Below are positions 33,191 through 45,245 of a DNA stretch of 64,000 nt, in pieces. This DNA is from Leptidea sinapis. Taxonomy: Eukaryota > Arthropoda > Insecta > Lepidoptera > Pieridae. The DNA lies in contig NC_066312.1 of NCBI RefSeq assembly GCF_905404315.1, positions 4,451,001-4,515,000 of the forward strand. Reading direction: 5' to 3'. Under the pieces are notes generated by a model. It was not told the DNA's origin. It saw nothing but the letters and a program-made list of their open reading frames with translations, and did not search any database. Numbering within the stretch: position 1 is the stretch's first letter; each line of letters opens with the position of its first letter. The position numbers and the translations under genes are program-made.

Positions 33191-33236
33191 ACAGTACAAT
33201 GGGTACCACACTTTAATGTGGTACCCACTGTACTGT
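33191..33236. repeat. 20-bp hairpin with one mismatch
   Basis: The arms 33191-33210 and 33217-33236 are reverse complements at 19 of 20 positions (ACAGTACAATGGGTACCACA against its mirror), with a 6-base loop CTTTAA. A degenerate direct copy of the loop region ('CACTTTAGTGTGG') follows at about 33245. Confidence 0.9.
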
Positions 33237-34140
33237 GTGGTAACACTTTAGTGTGGATCCAGCCTTCGATGGTTTATCATATTCCGATTGAAGGTGGCAG
33301 GGAATATCGACTTTGTAATATACAGAGTAAGTTCTTATATCGATTAGCAGTTGTTTTCTCAACAAATTGTTTGTTCTTTGGTATTATGTAAAAAGAAAAT
33401 ATAGCGCTCTAAGATTTTAATGAGTTGGCTTACCTACTTGTATTACGTATTTATTTAGGTGCTAACATTTATATGATCAATATGGATGATTGTGTGTAGT
33501 TATGTATATTTGTGTAAGTGTATCGTATTAAATATATTATCGTAGTCTTGCACCCATAGTACAGGCTATGCCTAGTATGGGGCGAGGTAATTTGTGTTTT
33601 AGTGTATTAATGTTATTACTATATTATCCAATTAGCAATAAGTATCTTTATAGATGTCAGTAAAGCATTTTAAAGCCAAAGGTTATGCATTTATAAAGAC
33701 CATATTTAATTTAATAAGACATAGTTTGGGCACAAATTGTTAGAGCTGGTATTCTTTATACCTACCATGAAAACGCATACTATAAATATTTGTGAGCTAA
33801 TTCACCCTTTCTGTCGTAAGTAATGTTGGTATTTATAAAGCAGATTCCTCGTAGATTTACGAAATACCTTTATAAACAGTTTTTGATTTACAAAAGTTAT
33901 TTACAGACCATCATTTCTTGCGTCGTAATTTATAACAGATCTAACAATTCGAGCTCGCAACGGCACAAATAAGTATGTATATAAGTCTGTTGGTTCTATA
34001 TTTTTTTTTTGTTTATGACTAACTGACAAATTCTTATTACTGCAGAACGTGTAGACGCGTATTGGGTACTTTATGATATATGATGACCAATAAAAGGTCA
34101 GTAGGTCCGGTCAAATCTATATGGTTGAACATATTAAATA
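33237..34140. other. Intron DNA without recognised features
   Basis: AT-rich, with no supported features. Confidence 0.3.
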
Positions 34141-34181
34141 GTAATTAACCTAGATTGATAGTTCGTTGGTCTGGAATGAAA

Positions 34182-34480
34182 TACTTCATCATCATAATTT
34201 CAGCCGGAAGACGTCCACTGCTGGACAAGGCCTCCCCCAAAGATTGCCATGACGATCGATCCTGCGCTGCCCTCATCCAACGAATTCCAGCAATCTTGAA
34301 CAGATCGTCGGTCCATCTTGTGGGGGGCCTTCCAACACTGCCTCTTCCGGTACGTGGTCGCCATTTGACGACTTTACTGCCCCATGAGCCATCTGTTCGT
34401 CGAACTATGTGCCCTGCCCACTGCCACTTCAGCTTCGCAACCATATGGGCTGTGTCATTTCTGATTCGTTCATTAATTAT
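34182..34480 (-). pseudogene. RTE-clade LINE, RT C-terminal end
   Basis: The minus-strand frame (34495-34145) contains 'AHMVAKLKWQWAGHIVRRTD', 'GRPPTRWTDDL' and 'WMRAAQDRSSWQSLGEAL', the well-conserved C-terminus of RTE-type retrotransposon polyproteins. It then runs into a short 3' end with ATCATCAT-like repeats at 34187-34197. Only the last 100 codons remain, with no polymerase core. In life this part follows the reverse transcriptase. Confidence 0.8.
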
Positions 34481-34495
34481 TATAAAACAGTTCAC

Positions 34496-35214
34496 GTAAT
34501 ATACCTTTACGGACCGTGGCTACGGATCGACTGTTGTATCTGAAATACTGAGCTTCTAGTAGAATATGTATGTATTATCTATACTGCTAACTTTCGATTT
34601 CAATCAGCGCAGTTCTAGGGTTCATGTTATTGATCCAGCTGTCTCGCTATCTCTCTCTCAGTTTATCTTCGCTACATTATGAGTTCCTGGTCATCCGATG
34701 CACCGAAGATGCACTAACTTCGTGTTTATACTTAGGATGAAACGGGCTGCAAATATTAAGAATAATAATTAGAAAGTTAATTATTAACAATGAACAAAGA
34801 TTATGATGTACAATGGTGATATTATGTGCAGAAATAGTATTAAAAATTTATAAGAAACTATCACATACCGTGTATCTACAAGTAGGGTTCGACTTGGTTG
34901 TGGCAAAAAGCGCCTCGATACGCGAATCACCTCGCACTGGCTGATTTAAAATTTAAAGATTAATCGAGTTTTGTGTATGTCTGTCTATGACTTCAATGCT
35001 CAAGATTAGGAATACTCAAACAGCGGCGAATAATAATTGTTGTACAGGTGAGGATCGCCCACCAACAGTTAAAAACAAATTGGAGGCTTCAATTATGCTT
35101 ACATTTTTTATTTATAGTTGAAGCTAATTCATTATGTATTAATTTTATGACAAAAAGCCACAAATCTGAAGATCAGTAGTCCGTATGTACAGTGTTATAT
35201 AATACAATTATTGT
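34496..35214. other. Intron DNA without recognised features
   Basis: Nothing identified. Confidence 0.3.
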
Positions 35215-35700
35215 GTCATTCAAATCAATCAAATCAAATCAAAATCAGTTTATTCACGTAGCTCACGGCAATGACACTTATGAATGTCAAAAAAATATAT
35301 TTTTCTTATTGAATCTACCGCTACTTCGTAAAGGGTTGAGCTAATGAGAAGAAGTAGCAAGAAACTCATTGCCACTGTTTTATATCAAAATTTACGTTCA
35401 CATCGATTTACGAATCATTTCAATGACAATATAATTTGTAAAATGTAAAATGATGCAACTCAAACGTCAAATGTATAGTCAATGTCTTACACGAGTAAGT
35501 CAAAAAAGTAAATGTAAATTAATACAAAAGTTATTGAGTACAGTACCTGCATCATCCTCATATACAGTAAATAAATAAAGGCATTCTGTGAGCATTTTAT
35601 AAGCGATTATAAATAAATAAATATGTATATATCCATATATATACATACAATAACTTTTAAGAATCTGAAACCGAGTCTCCGGCAACAGGATCATCCTGCC
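35215..35700 (-). repeat. LINE 3'-UTR-like repeat
   Basis: Better-preserved relative of 23275-23700: 'CAAATCAAAATCAGTTTATT', 'CTACCGCTACTTCGTAAAGG' and 'GAAGTAGCAAGAAACTCATT' followed by 'GCCACTG'. Read on the minus strand it is a LINE 3' tail. The following 35690-35790 block ('CAACAGGATCATCC', 'CACGCGTGG') also parallels 23710-23770. Confidence 0.55.
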
Positions 35701-35849
35701 ACCACCATTCATATCATTAAGTAGGCTATGACAGTGTGGATTGACCTCAGAGTCAGAAAAACACGCGTGGTCCGCGAACCATTCTTCATACAAATCAAAT
35801 GATGAATTATAATACTGGCACACTCTTACCCAAATCATTTTGCCCTAAA

Positions 35850-36575
35850 CTAGGCATTGCCTGTGATATAGGTACAAGACAACGATATATTTAATACAAT
35901 ATACTTACTTAAACAAACATAAATACATATAAACATCCATGACTCGGAAACAAATGTAATGTTTAACGAACAAACAAACAAAAAATGTCAATCGACATAA
36001 AATTACATAATATATACACATATAGTATCATCACATGTTGAAATTAAACTGTGACGAAATGGTACACAGTAATAATCTTTTTCAGAACTGTGCCGAAAAT
36101 TGATTCGTCATCGGGAAGGCCAGAAATATTTTTTTTATAATAAACACTCACACTTGTGTGACCACGTGGTCAGAACATATTATTGTTTAGAATTGTGTCT
36201 GATTGTCTGTGAGTTTCTTCACACTAATTTTAGAAGCATATAAATCTATTTGAATGCATTTCTCAATGATAATATGTAGATGCATTTAGAGGTGATTCAA
36301 TTCAATCGGTTCGCAAGCAAACATTTTAATTGATGATAATTTTGTTTACAGACTGCTTGTTATCACTCGTATAATTACCTATATTTTAAAAAGAGATGGG
36401 AAGTCTTTCTATCCTACTCTGGTCTAGTACACACAGTCACAACTCCGTTTAACTCATGCGGTCCTGATACAAAGTGCAGCTAACATTGCAACATTGTAGG
36501 GGTAGGTTAATAATGTATATATTAATTGTTGAAAACTGTATTGATGCCGCAATGAATGGCGTAAACCGCAAACAT
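35850..36575. other. Intron DNA without recognised features
   Basis: AT-rich, nothing identified. Confidence 0.3.
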
Positions 36576-36895
36576 TCTTAATATACATTAATTACGTGTC
36601 ACATTGTTCGGCCGCGATGGACTCCTAAACTGATGAACGGATTTTAATGGGGATTACTTCATGGAGTGCATTTTAGTCCAACTTGAGAGACAGGATAGTT
36701 TTTATTTCGATTTGGGACCCATAATTATTTTTATTTTAAATATTTGTTTTGTATGGACATATTTTCTTTGAGAGAATTTAGTGACGCATGGTTTGACAGT
36801 TCTGCTGTGTCGTCATTGACAGGAAGATTATTGACAAATTCATAAAACAGTATTTTATTTCGCACAGAACAACGTCTGTCGGGTCAGCAACACTA
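36576..36895 (+). mobile_element. Helitron-like fragment (variant family)
   Basis: Opposite-strand relative of 53068-53447: 'TCTTAATATACATTAATTA' at the 5' end, then 'GGATTTTAATGGGGATTACT', 'CTATTTTGGGACCC'-type spacing around 'GATTTGGGACCCATAATTAT', and 'ACAACGTCTGTCGGGTCAGC' at the 3' end. The CTAG terminus has decayed. Confidence 0.6.
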
Positions 36896-38649
36896 CACAA
36901 CATTAACACCAAACACTTATAGTATTATATAATATATTATAATTCTATGATTAGCACTATCTTTGCGCTACAGAAGTGGGCTATTTGCATTATGTATAAC
37001 ATAATTTAATTGTAATAAAAACTTCAACATTAGTGAGCATTTTTGAATATTTTGGATAATTATTTATACGTATAAAAGTACTAGCATTTATGTGGTTAAA
37101 TACAATTTCAATTAATTACAATATTCATTTATTGAGCTATCGTACACAAAAATAATAATTTAGATCTCAAAGAAAAATTAAAATAAAACTTACGGCGAAG
37201 TCATAACTCTTATTTAAAATAATACAATAGAGAGATTTAGGGAGAGTCTCATTTTTGCTAAAATATCGAAAAACCACCCTAATTTTCAATCAAAAAGTTC
37301 TCACGTCAAAATATCAGCATTTTGAAATAAGTCGGTGGGCTTTTTGTTCGTTGGAATCTCTACTTTTTGATGGTGCAAATAAATCCCATACCCATCAAAA
37401 GGTATCATAGAGACTTCATGCCTGTCATTTCGAAGCAGCAAAAATATAAAGTACAATTAATCAAATCTATTTATAAATGAAAAAAAAAAAGGACACTGAA
37501 TCATTAACCTTTTTACGTCTTTGATCGATATGGAAAGTCGGAAGAACGTGTTTTCCCCTCTATGAGGCTCTAGCTAGAACCCTTCGTCCCCGAAAACGCC
37601 AAAATCAAAAGTGGCTCGTTTAAATAACCATTATTTTAAGATTAGTAAAATTAAATCTGGTTTAATAGACATATTTAGGAGACAATTAGACAATTATTAC
37701 CGAAAACTCAAATCATATTTTTTTTCTATTGACAGAAAAGCATCTGTCGGATCGCGAATCGGATTGTACTAGCACAATATAAGTTATTATTTATACAACT
37801 TAGTACTTACAAGTACACAACATAAACAGTACGTACATATTAGTTTCAAGTAATTCATATAATAATCGCAGTTAGGTACGTTGCAAGTTTATTGTATCAG
37901 GATCGCATAAGGTATGAAGAGGAGTTGAGGGCCGATAGGATGTCAGTACAACAACGTCACAGCTTCAATCTAGTAAAATAATATGTAAGACATGATAAAA
38001 GTCTTTCGTCTCTTTTTGCTTCAATTGAACCGATATATATGTACAGTTACACACTAGGTTTCGCGATCCGAACATTTATTACGTTTGACTGAACTGTACT
38101 GCAATCCGTACACCTTACTTTAGTAGTAGTGTTAAGTGCGGTTTCGACATTCACTGAGTGTGGGCGCGTATGAAAGTTTTATAACAATACGAGAACACGA
38201 ATCAAAGTGTAAATATGTGAAAAATAAAGAAAGATACCAATTGAATAATCAAGTAAGTAAAATTACCTATTTATAGATCAAGTTAAACCACAATAGAAAT
38301 TAAGAATTGTTCATTCGAATGCTACGATATACAAGACGCTTGACCTGACGTTCGCTGGGGTAGTACACTCTCTGTTGGCCGTCGGGTGCCAGCTATAAGA
38401 CGATGACCAGGCTGCATATTATTCGTGGTCCTGATGCGAACTTCCGACATTACTTTCGGCATATCTGCCAGCCATTGATCATTACGACGGTGAGAGTCAA
38501 TCCTCGTGCAGCGAACACGAAAAACTTGTTGATGCCTCCGATGATTCTTGTTATATTTGTATTTAACATACAATATACTCAGCCCAGATATAAAATAGTA
38601 TATTTACATCCCATACGAGCTGATGTAATAATTTATTAAACGGCTCTCG
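36896..38649. other. Intron DNA without recognised genes
   Basis: Fragments with 'GCATCTGTCGGATCGC' near 37740 suggest another Helitron-like end. A GC-richer block at 38330-38540 has an 83-codon minus frame with no recognisable domain. 'CAGGATCGCATAAG' occurs at about 37900 and 38740. Confidence 0.3.
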
Positions 38650-38690
38650 ACATTGCACTGCCACACATGCGATATATGGCAGTGCAATGT
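38650..38690. repeat. 14-bp perfect inverted repeat
   Basis: ACATTGCACTGCCA (38650-38663) and TGGCAGTGCAATGT (38677-38690) flank a 13-base loop. Pairing does not extend outside, so the fold is shorter than a usual microRNA precursor. Confidence 0.85.
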
Positions 38691-41389
38691 ACAGTTTAAC
38701 ATCCGGTAGGTACTTGCAAATATACTTGTATGGAGTACCAGGATCGCATAAGATATCAAGAGTTATGAATGAGATAATGCGGGATGTGGGGTATCTGGAT
38801 ATCACAGCCAACGTCACATTTCCATGTTTATAAATATTAAGTGTTGTCCGAGTGAGATAAGAATGAATAATTCAACTTAAGAGTTGAACACCTTGCTACA
38901 CAAGGTATATCGTTATCTTGAAATTATTGAAAATAGTCTTAAATTTTTGATAAAAATGTTAGCAACTTGTGACTTAAATCGTAAATTATACAAGCTCCTG
39001 CCCGCGTTATACAACGTGGAGTCTAGACCTTATGCCGCGGTCATAATTTATAAGATAGAAAAACTCCTATATTATAAATGTAGAGTCTCTGTCTGTGATT
39101 TTATTTTCTTTGCGGCTGTCTGTTGTAACTACACCAGTTATAGGGAATCACCAAATAGCTGCTGATCTGCAAGTGTTGTGAATTACATGTTGTGAGAAAC
39201 AGAAACACTCCATTTTTTCGTGTATGTGGATGAGCTTCTTCAGAACTGAATTAGGATAAGTCGCCGCCTCGGAATAAATGTCCTATGTAATAATTGTGAT
39301 TTTTTGAGTAGTGTAAGAGGAGAAATTTAATATTCATGTAATTATATAAATAACTAGCTGAACCCCTGCAGTTAATATTAATATGTTTGACCGATTGTAA
39401 TACAATCAATGTCTTTGACAAAGGTGCTTCAGCATATTCAAAAAACTTTAATATCATTCAATACACTTTCTGGTAACGTGCCACAAGATGAAGCTACAAC
39501 ATATCAACTAGTAAATAAAAAGCCACGGTGGTGTGGAGTGATCGGCCTGAGTTTATTCATTATGTAAATATTTAAGATATTATTTAATAAAACAATTGAA
39601 AAAACGATACTTCCATTCACTTTATAAGCCACATAAAAAGAACTAAATTTTGTTATATAAAGTTACACCAAATTCATTCATCAAAATTTCGAAAATACTC
39701 TTCCCGGGATGCATGAACCAGACTTTTTCCGTTTTGTACAATCAGTATTTTCTATTATGCATAAGTAATGTAAAGAGAAGCCCACCAGATGTTAAATTGC
39801 GGCACCAGTGACATTTGAATTGTGTTATTAAAAGCGAATTGCACCTACATACCAACATAACAACCTCGATCACATCACCATAGAAGACATATGTAAGTCT
39901 ACTGTGACAACACTCTGTGTCAGCCTGACACTTATATGTGGACGGCTCGCTCCAAAGTATGTTACAAACTAATTACAAAAATAGCTGCATTTTATGTGCA
40001 CTAGATTACTAGGAACACATAGATACACGACAGTAAGCCGGTGAATAAAATCAATATCATGAAACCTAGGAATTGCGCTCATTGAAATTGAAAGTGCTGC
40101 GCAGTATAATAAATCAATAGAATACATGAATACCTTATCTATCTTATAAAGTCCTGGTAATCCAATGCAGAATACATTGCAATGCGGCGTTTGCATTTTA
40201 AGCTGATTGAAACAACATTTTTGAATAATTACGATTTTGTGATGCAAAAATGTATATTATACATTTGTAAAAAAACATCCTTAACTCCTGCCGATTTTTT
40301 CGCTTACAAACATAGTTAGTAAGATAAGAAGTCAAGGTCCAGCCATTGACAATTCCGTAGTTGTCGGAAAAAACATACAGACAGACAGAACAGAGATAAA
40401 TTTAAATAATTGGTACCTATCTAGTGTACGTACCGTATAACCCATAACAATATGAAAGTATTGAGATACAATATTTAATCTGTGATATCATCCGTGATAT
40501 AGCTAATCTAAAAGTAAACAACGGTCAAATGCAATTCGGCCTCACACAAGAAGGATTCCATACCATTGTACAACTTATCAATATTACAAATAGGACTTTT
40601 AAATAACTTACTGAAAGCTAAAATACCATCTAATATAGGATTACTTAATGCAACACACCTTCACTATTTCAGCTGTATAGCTGTTGTGCTATCTCATAAG
40701 TAACCTACAATTGTTGAAGTTTTCACTTCTGTCCTGCGGTCTAAAACAAACACCATTTTTGTTTGAAAAATCATAAAATGAACTAGTAAAATAACCTTAT
40801 CAAAATTGTTATAAGATCCATTGTGTTCCTAATGATCAAACAACTTTTATTATAAAGTTGGAAGTTACTGAAGATGGTGTGAGGGAGAAACTTAGCGATT
40901 CCTCACGAGGATGGCATTACAAGACATAGTCGAGGGCCTCAATACATCCGAGCTTTAAATCGCACTATCCCCCGATTGACACATACTAGTACATATTATT
41001 AATGTTGTTATAACGAGGTAAAAATATATTATTTAACTTTATCAAGTAAATTACAAATAGGTATCAATATCACGAAATGAATTGAACGTAGCGAGACTTT
41101 ATCTGTGATAGAAATCTTTTTGACGGACTTTTTAAAAGGATAAGGCTGTCACACTCTGGCACACAGTTGAACTCGAACGAACTGGTACGGTTCAAATATA
41201 ATTTTTAACTAACTTTTCCGGCCAAATTAAATAACTTGCGGCCCAGTTGTCACATGAACAGGCATTTTCCGTGAAGGTGTTAGTATAAAAATCATTTTTT
41301 TGAGTTGTTAAGAAATATTTTAGGACGTATTTTCATTAAATATTATTTTAATCTATATATTATTATACCTAGGAAACAAAAAAATTAAA
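38691..41389. other. Intron DNA without recognised features
   Basis: About 2.7 kb of AT-rich DNA. Several anonymous short frames are present, none with a known domain. Confidence 0.35.
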
Positions 41390-42180
41390 AACGGCTTAAT
41401 GTACAAAGTTGCCAACAATTTTATTGTTTTTCGTCCATTCTTCCTTAGCGGTCTCTTCTATGTCATTTTCGTACGCTTTCCCCGCATCTTCAGAGCTCGT
41501 AGAGCGAATACCTCGAATTTTATCTTTAGTTCTTGGGAAGAAATAAAAGCAGCAGGGCGCCAGGCCAGGCCTGTATGGCGGATGACTCATTTTCTCGACA
41601 CCTGCCTAGTTATATATTCAACAGTCCGTTTTGCGGAGTGCGCTGAAGCATAGTCGTGGTGAAGGAGGATCCTGCTCCGAGGTCGCTTCTATCAATTTTT
41701 TTCCAAGACAACAGGCGAACAGCGATTGACATATCAGTCTGCAGTAACTGTCCTTCCATCTTCTAGTATAACTGTCGCGATATGACCTTTCCGACGAATG
41801 AATGAGGCAATCATCTTTTTTCCTTGACTTCTTCCTTTCTTTACCTTAGTTTGTCGAACCTTGAAAGGAAACACCCACTGAGCTGATTACCTTTTGGTTT
41901 CGGGTTCGTAGCAATAAATCCAGCTTTCATCACCTGTGACGATGTCAAAAACAGCATTTGAGTCACCGCCGTTGAGATTATCTAACATTTGACGACACCA
42001 GCCCATGCGAAGGTGTTTCTGGTCGTCGGTTAAAGTATGGGGAATCCATCTGAAACAAAGCTGCCTGATGCCTAAATTGTCGTGTAATATTTTTTGAACT
42101 TGACTCATACCAATGCCTAGGCTTGCCCGTATCTGCTGATAGGTCACTCTCTCACCTTTTAGATTTGCCGCCAATTCACA
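41390..42180 (-). pseudogene. Mariner transposase relic (second copy)
   Basis: Minus-strand remnant of a mariner transposase lacking its N-terminal DNA-binding part. It begins at 'GERVTYQQIRASLGIGMSQV' (95-codon frame, 42174-41887) and reaches 'VTGDESWIYCYEPETKR' with the first catalytic Asp. After a frame break 'RILLHHDYASAHS' (about 41640-41685) keeps the second Asp. A further frame (41590-41396) has 'HPPYRPGLAPCCFYFFPR': the usual PDLAPCD is changed to PGLAPCC, so the third catalytic Asp is lost. No terminal repeats are identified. The family resembles the copy at 3683-4675 (HHD-x-A-S-x-H motif). It is non-functional. Confidence 0.8.
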
Positions 42181-43240
42181 AAATCAAATGACAAATGAAT
42201 GCAATATACTACATTGGGTTACCAACAGTTCTAAAATTGAAATTCAAAAAAATGTTTTCATTAGCAATATTTCTAACTGGCAAGTTCTAAACATTTCCAG
42301 TGTTACCCACGTACATGGGCCATACGGAATACCGAAAGTTCTGCACTGGCCATGTGTAATATAACATATTTATATATAATATAATAACTTATTTATACAT
42401 TGAGGTATCGTGAACTGTACTCTAGAAATATACGTGCTCTTTTATGTATTTCGCTGTGATATGATGAGATATTTCAATAAGAAACTTGCCAGGGACTCTG
42501 TGTATTCCTGGTTCAGTAATTTCAGACGAAGGCGTTGACACATTGCTAAGATAATGGTTGCTTATTTTTTGGAAAAGTGGTACAATTTATTACAGTTATA
42601 CAGGTACTGCAGGTTAGTATGGAAATGCATGCTGCATGGTTGTTTTTGAATAAGTTAGTGAAATGTCCTGGCCGTTAATTCATCCTTTATTACGACAACT
42701 CGCACTCTCATTCCGCTAACGAATGTGTTCTGTAGGCTTCAAATATAGAACTAATGACGCATGATACAGTCCGTATCTTGAGCCCTACCTTTTTTTATTT
42801 ATTTATAATATATAGACAGAGACTCTTGGTTATTAAACACAAATATTGACTTTATTAAATTAATAATGATCATATAAAAACATTGTACCTGTTTAATACT
42901 CTTATTGAAAGAAACAAGAGGTGCACGATAACTCCTAAGGGCATTAAAATTAAACATGAATATCATATTACTCAAGTGTGCAAGTAACGAGTAAAATATT
43001 TAAATTTAAAATGCTCATTGAATATCGATGTGGGTTTGTGTGTACATGTGATTGTGTAAAGGAGTGACGTGTTGTTGGTTTGACAGTGTGCAACATTGTA
43101 GCATGTAGTCTGTATAACTTGATATCACCTAGTACAGTGTAAGTATCTCCAACAGATTCATGTCCACCTGGTACACTTGTTTTCGCGATTTGATCGGTAC
43201 GAAGGCCATATCCATATAAAATGACTAACTGTATTTTATA
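42181..43240. other. Intron DNA without recognised features
   Basis: No gene or element boundary recognised. Confidence 0.3.
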
Positions 43241-43590
43241 TATATCTTTAAACGAGCAATTCTTGTATATATATATATAATCTGAATCTCGGAAACGGCT
43301 CCAACGATTTTCATAAAATTAAGTACGCAGGGGATTTCGGGGGTGATAAATCGATCTAGCTAGGTTTCAATTTAAAAAAAATGGTTTTATCCATGTTTGA
43401 ATGAGAAACAGCTACAATAACATTAGAATACAAAGGTAAATTTCGCCACTATATACAAGACTATTATAGCTCAGATGGGACATTGGGTGATCCGGAAAGC
43501 AGAAGACCCCGGTTCGAATCCAGATGTCCTATTAGTTTTTTTTTGTTCAAGTTTTGTACATTCTTAAAAATCCGAGCAAGGCTCGGTCGT
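43241..43590 (+). repeat. 350-bp repeat with tRNA-like module and terminal hairpin, copy 1
   Basis: Order of blocks: 'TTCTTGTATATATATATATA', 'TCGGAAACGGCTCCAACGAT', 'GATAAATCGATCTAGCTAGG', a tRNA-like module (43461-43530), then a T-run and the hairpin CCGAGC-AAG-GCTCGG at about 43571-43586. Copy 2 is at 55056-55405 in the same orientation. The 3' hairpin is Helitron-like. The module has a pol III A box (TAGCTCAGATGG, 43467-43478) and B box (GGTTCGAATCC, 43511-43521). Confidence 0.7.
43461..43530 (+). tRNA. tRNA-like sequence (not a functional tRNA)
   Basis: The A box and B box are near-consensus and correctly spaced (44 bases start to start), and a T-arm can form around TTCGAATC. The 5' acceptor strand does not pair with the 3' side, so no cloverleaf is complete. 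It is a retroposon or repeat head rather than a working tRNA gene. Confidence 0.4.
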
Positions 43591-43699
43591 ATGTTATATG
43601 TTCCATAAATGCTGATAATATGTACTAAACAACATGTGTCTTAAGCATCGAAATTTCTAAATAGAGATTGCAAATTATAATCTACAAAATATTTTGTAT

Positions 43700-43812
43700 A
43701 AACAAATAAAATTTGAAAAACAAAATTTTATGAACGATGCGGGACTTAAACCCACGTCCTACGGCGTTCCGTGCCGGTGCTCTAACTAACTGAGCAAACC
43801 GTTCGAATAACG
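43700..43812 (-). repeat. Dispersed tRNA-like repeat, single form
   Basis: Minus strand: GCTCAGTTAG (A-box region), an anticodon-arm-like GGCACGGAACGCC, and a degenerate B box GGTTTAAGTCCC, followed by 'ATCGTTCATAAAATTTTG' and 'TTTTTCAAATTTTATTTG'. The same unit occurs twice, head to head, at 59382-59601. Confidence 0.65.
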
Positions 43813-44626
43813 TATCGTTATAAAATCCTGTTTGCTTTGTCCAACTCTCAGGTTGTGGCTTTATGGTTATAAACTACTAAACATAAAATAAAATAAAAGT
43901 ACATTTATTGTTTTCAAACAAAAAAAATACAGAATAACATACATGCTACTTATGATTACAAATTAAAATGAAAACAAAAGGTAGCGGCTCAGCTTCTGCT
44001 GCTCGGCGTACATTACTCCAAGCAGCGCTGGTTTTCAACCCACACCGCCCCTGAGGTGTCATTAGGGAACTATTAGAGTCATTAAACACTATCATTAAAA
44101 AATAATGATAATATTCTTATTTATCTCTTCATATGATTTTCCTTTCAACCAGTTTTTTTGTGCGTATTTAAAACCGAAGCTATTCATAGGATACATGTTT
44201 AGTGATTAATATTTTAATGTATGTATGAATTGTCATATGTAATGAAATGACATGAGATATTTCTAAGTAAAGAAAATATAAGTTCAGGTTAACTAATCAC
44301 CATTAATTAGGTATGTATTTAAACCTTCTCCGAAACACGCTGCATCTTATGGTATAGGTAAGTATTATTCCGATCGGTTTAGTTGATTTTGCAATTTATC
44401 CGAAGAAGAGAAAGTTTTACCACACTATAAATCTACAATAGGTACCCTAATTGCAATGATATTATAATATTAAAAGAGGTAGATATGTCACTAGCGCGCC
44501 GAAAATCAATCGCCTAAATTGAGTCAATTGGCGCATGGGGTCGTAGTCGCTCTCTCGATACGAAAACGGTACGCACGCGTTTGTTGTTGACAGAATTGCT
44601 TACAGTTTAATATATACAGCATTAAA
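43813..44626. other. Intron DNA; GC-richer around 43980-44070 and 44490-44590
   Basis: No gene is assigned. The second GC-richer patch directly precedes the THAP-like exon and could be its leader or the end of a transposon. 'TTGAGTCAATTGGCGC' is notable but unassigned. Confidence 0.3.
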
Positions 44627-44703
44627 ATGCCGTCTTGTGTAATACGAAGATGCACTAATTACTCAAGTAAAAAAAGCAAAATTCATGGAATAAGATACCA
44701 CAA
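44627..44703 (+). CDS. THAP-type zinc-finger first exon (fragment)
   Basis: The ATG at 44627 opens a 26-codon frame reading MPSCVIRRCTNYSSKK then IHGIRYHK, with a GTAAGG donor at 44704. The start MP-x-C, the C-x4-C pair (C4, C9), the following Asn and the 'H-x-(F)' position match the N-terminal half of the THAP domain, a C2CH DNA-binding module found in P-element-like transposases and host regulators. The second half (conserved Trp, C-x2-H, AVPTIF) was not found downstream to 45080, so the gene is incomplete or the remaining exons are lost. It is more likely a domesticated or decaying transposon piece than a host gene. Function cannot be inferred. Confidence 0.5.
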
Positions 44704-45090
44704 GTAAGGAATCATGAAATAAAGTATTTTATTTGATTTCAATATTTCTCTAAATAAAATAAATATGGCGGTACAACATCGCGTGCCGGATGGAATAGTG
44801 CTTACTTTTAAATATCATTGCCTAGTGGACAAGAAACTATTATTTTCATACGTCACATAGTTAAATGACATGGCAATAGAAGCAGGGCCGTTGTTTGGAT
44901 AAAAGACATTTTCAGGGGCAATCTTTGAAATGTCGGTTTATGGCTAACATGTGCGTCTGTTTCTCAGAAGCAGCTTCCCTGCGAGTCGAGGCTATAAGCC
45001 ATGAGGTCACGTGTGTATTTGTGCAATGGTCCCGCATCGGTCATGCTGTACAGTTTATATCTACATCAACACCTAAATAATGTAGACTCT
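44704..45090. other. Unassigned DNA after the THAP-like exon
   Basis: Contains an anonymous 61-codon frame (44895-45080) with no recognisable domain. No acceptor-bounded continuation of the THAP domain is visible. Confidence 0.3.
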
Positions 45091-45245
45091 CGAAGGGTTT
45101 TAAATCGCATAGATATTATGCGAAATCAGGAGTTCCACAGGGCTCCCATCTAGCTCCCATATTATTTTTGCTTTTTATTAACGATATTTGCAATAACATT
45201 CACAATATATAACATATGTAAGCGACAGCAGGCGATATATAATAT
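45091..45245 (+). pseudogene. LINE RT fragment with motif B and decayed catalytic motif
   Basis: Translates as 'YAKSGVPQGSHLAPILF' and 'LLFINDI', the RT motif B and following helix of Jockey/CR1 elements. About 15 codons later the expected YADD catalytic box is degraded to TAGD followed by a stop (near 45230). Only this segment is left, so it is inactive. Confidence 0.7.

Noticed and set aside
38322..38573. 83-codon minus-strand frame in a GC-richer block
   Set aside because: No domain recognised, no splice context, and an overlapping plus-strand frame of similar quality.
41100..42400. Terminal inverted repeats for the 41.4-42.2 kb mariner
   Set aside because: GTTGCCAAC/GTTGGTAAC-like motifs near both ends are in direct, not inverted, orientation, so they do not define the element.
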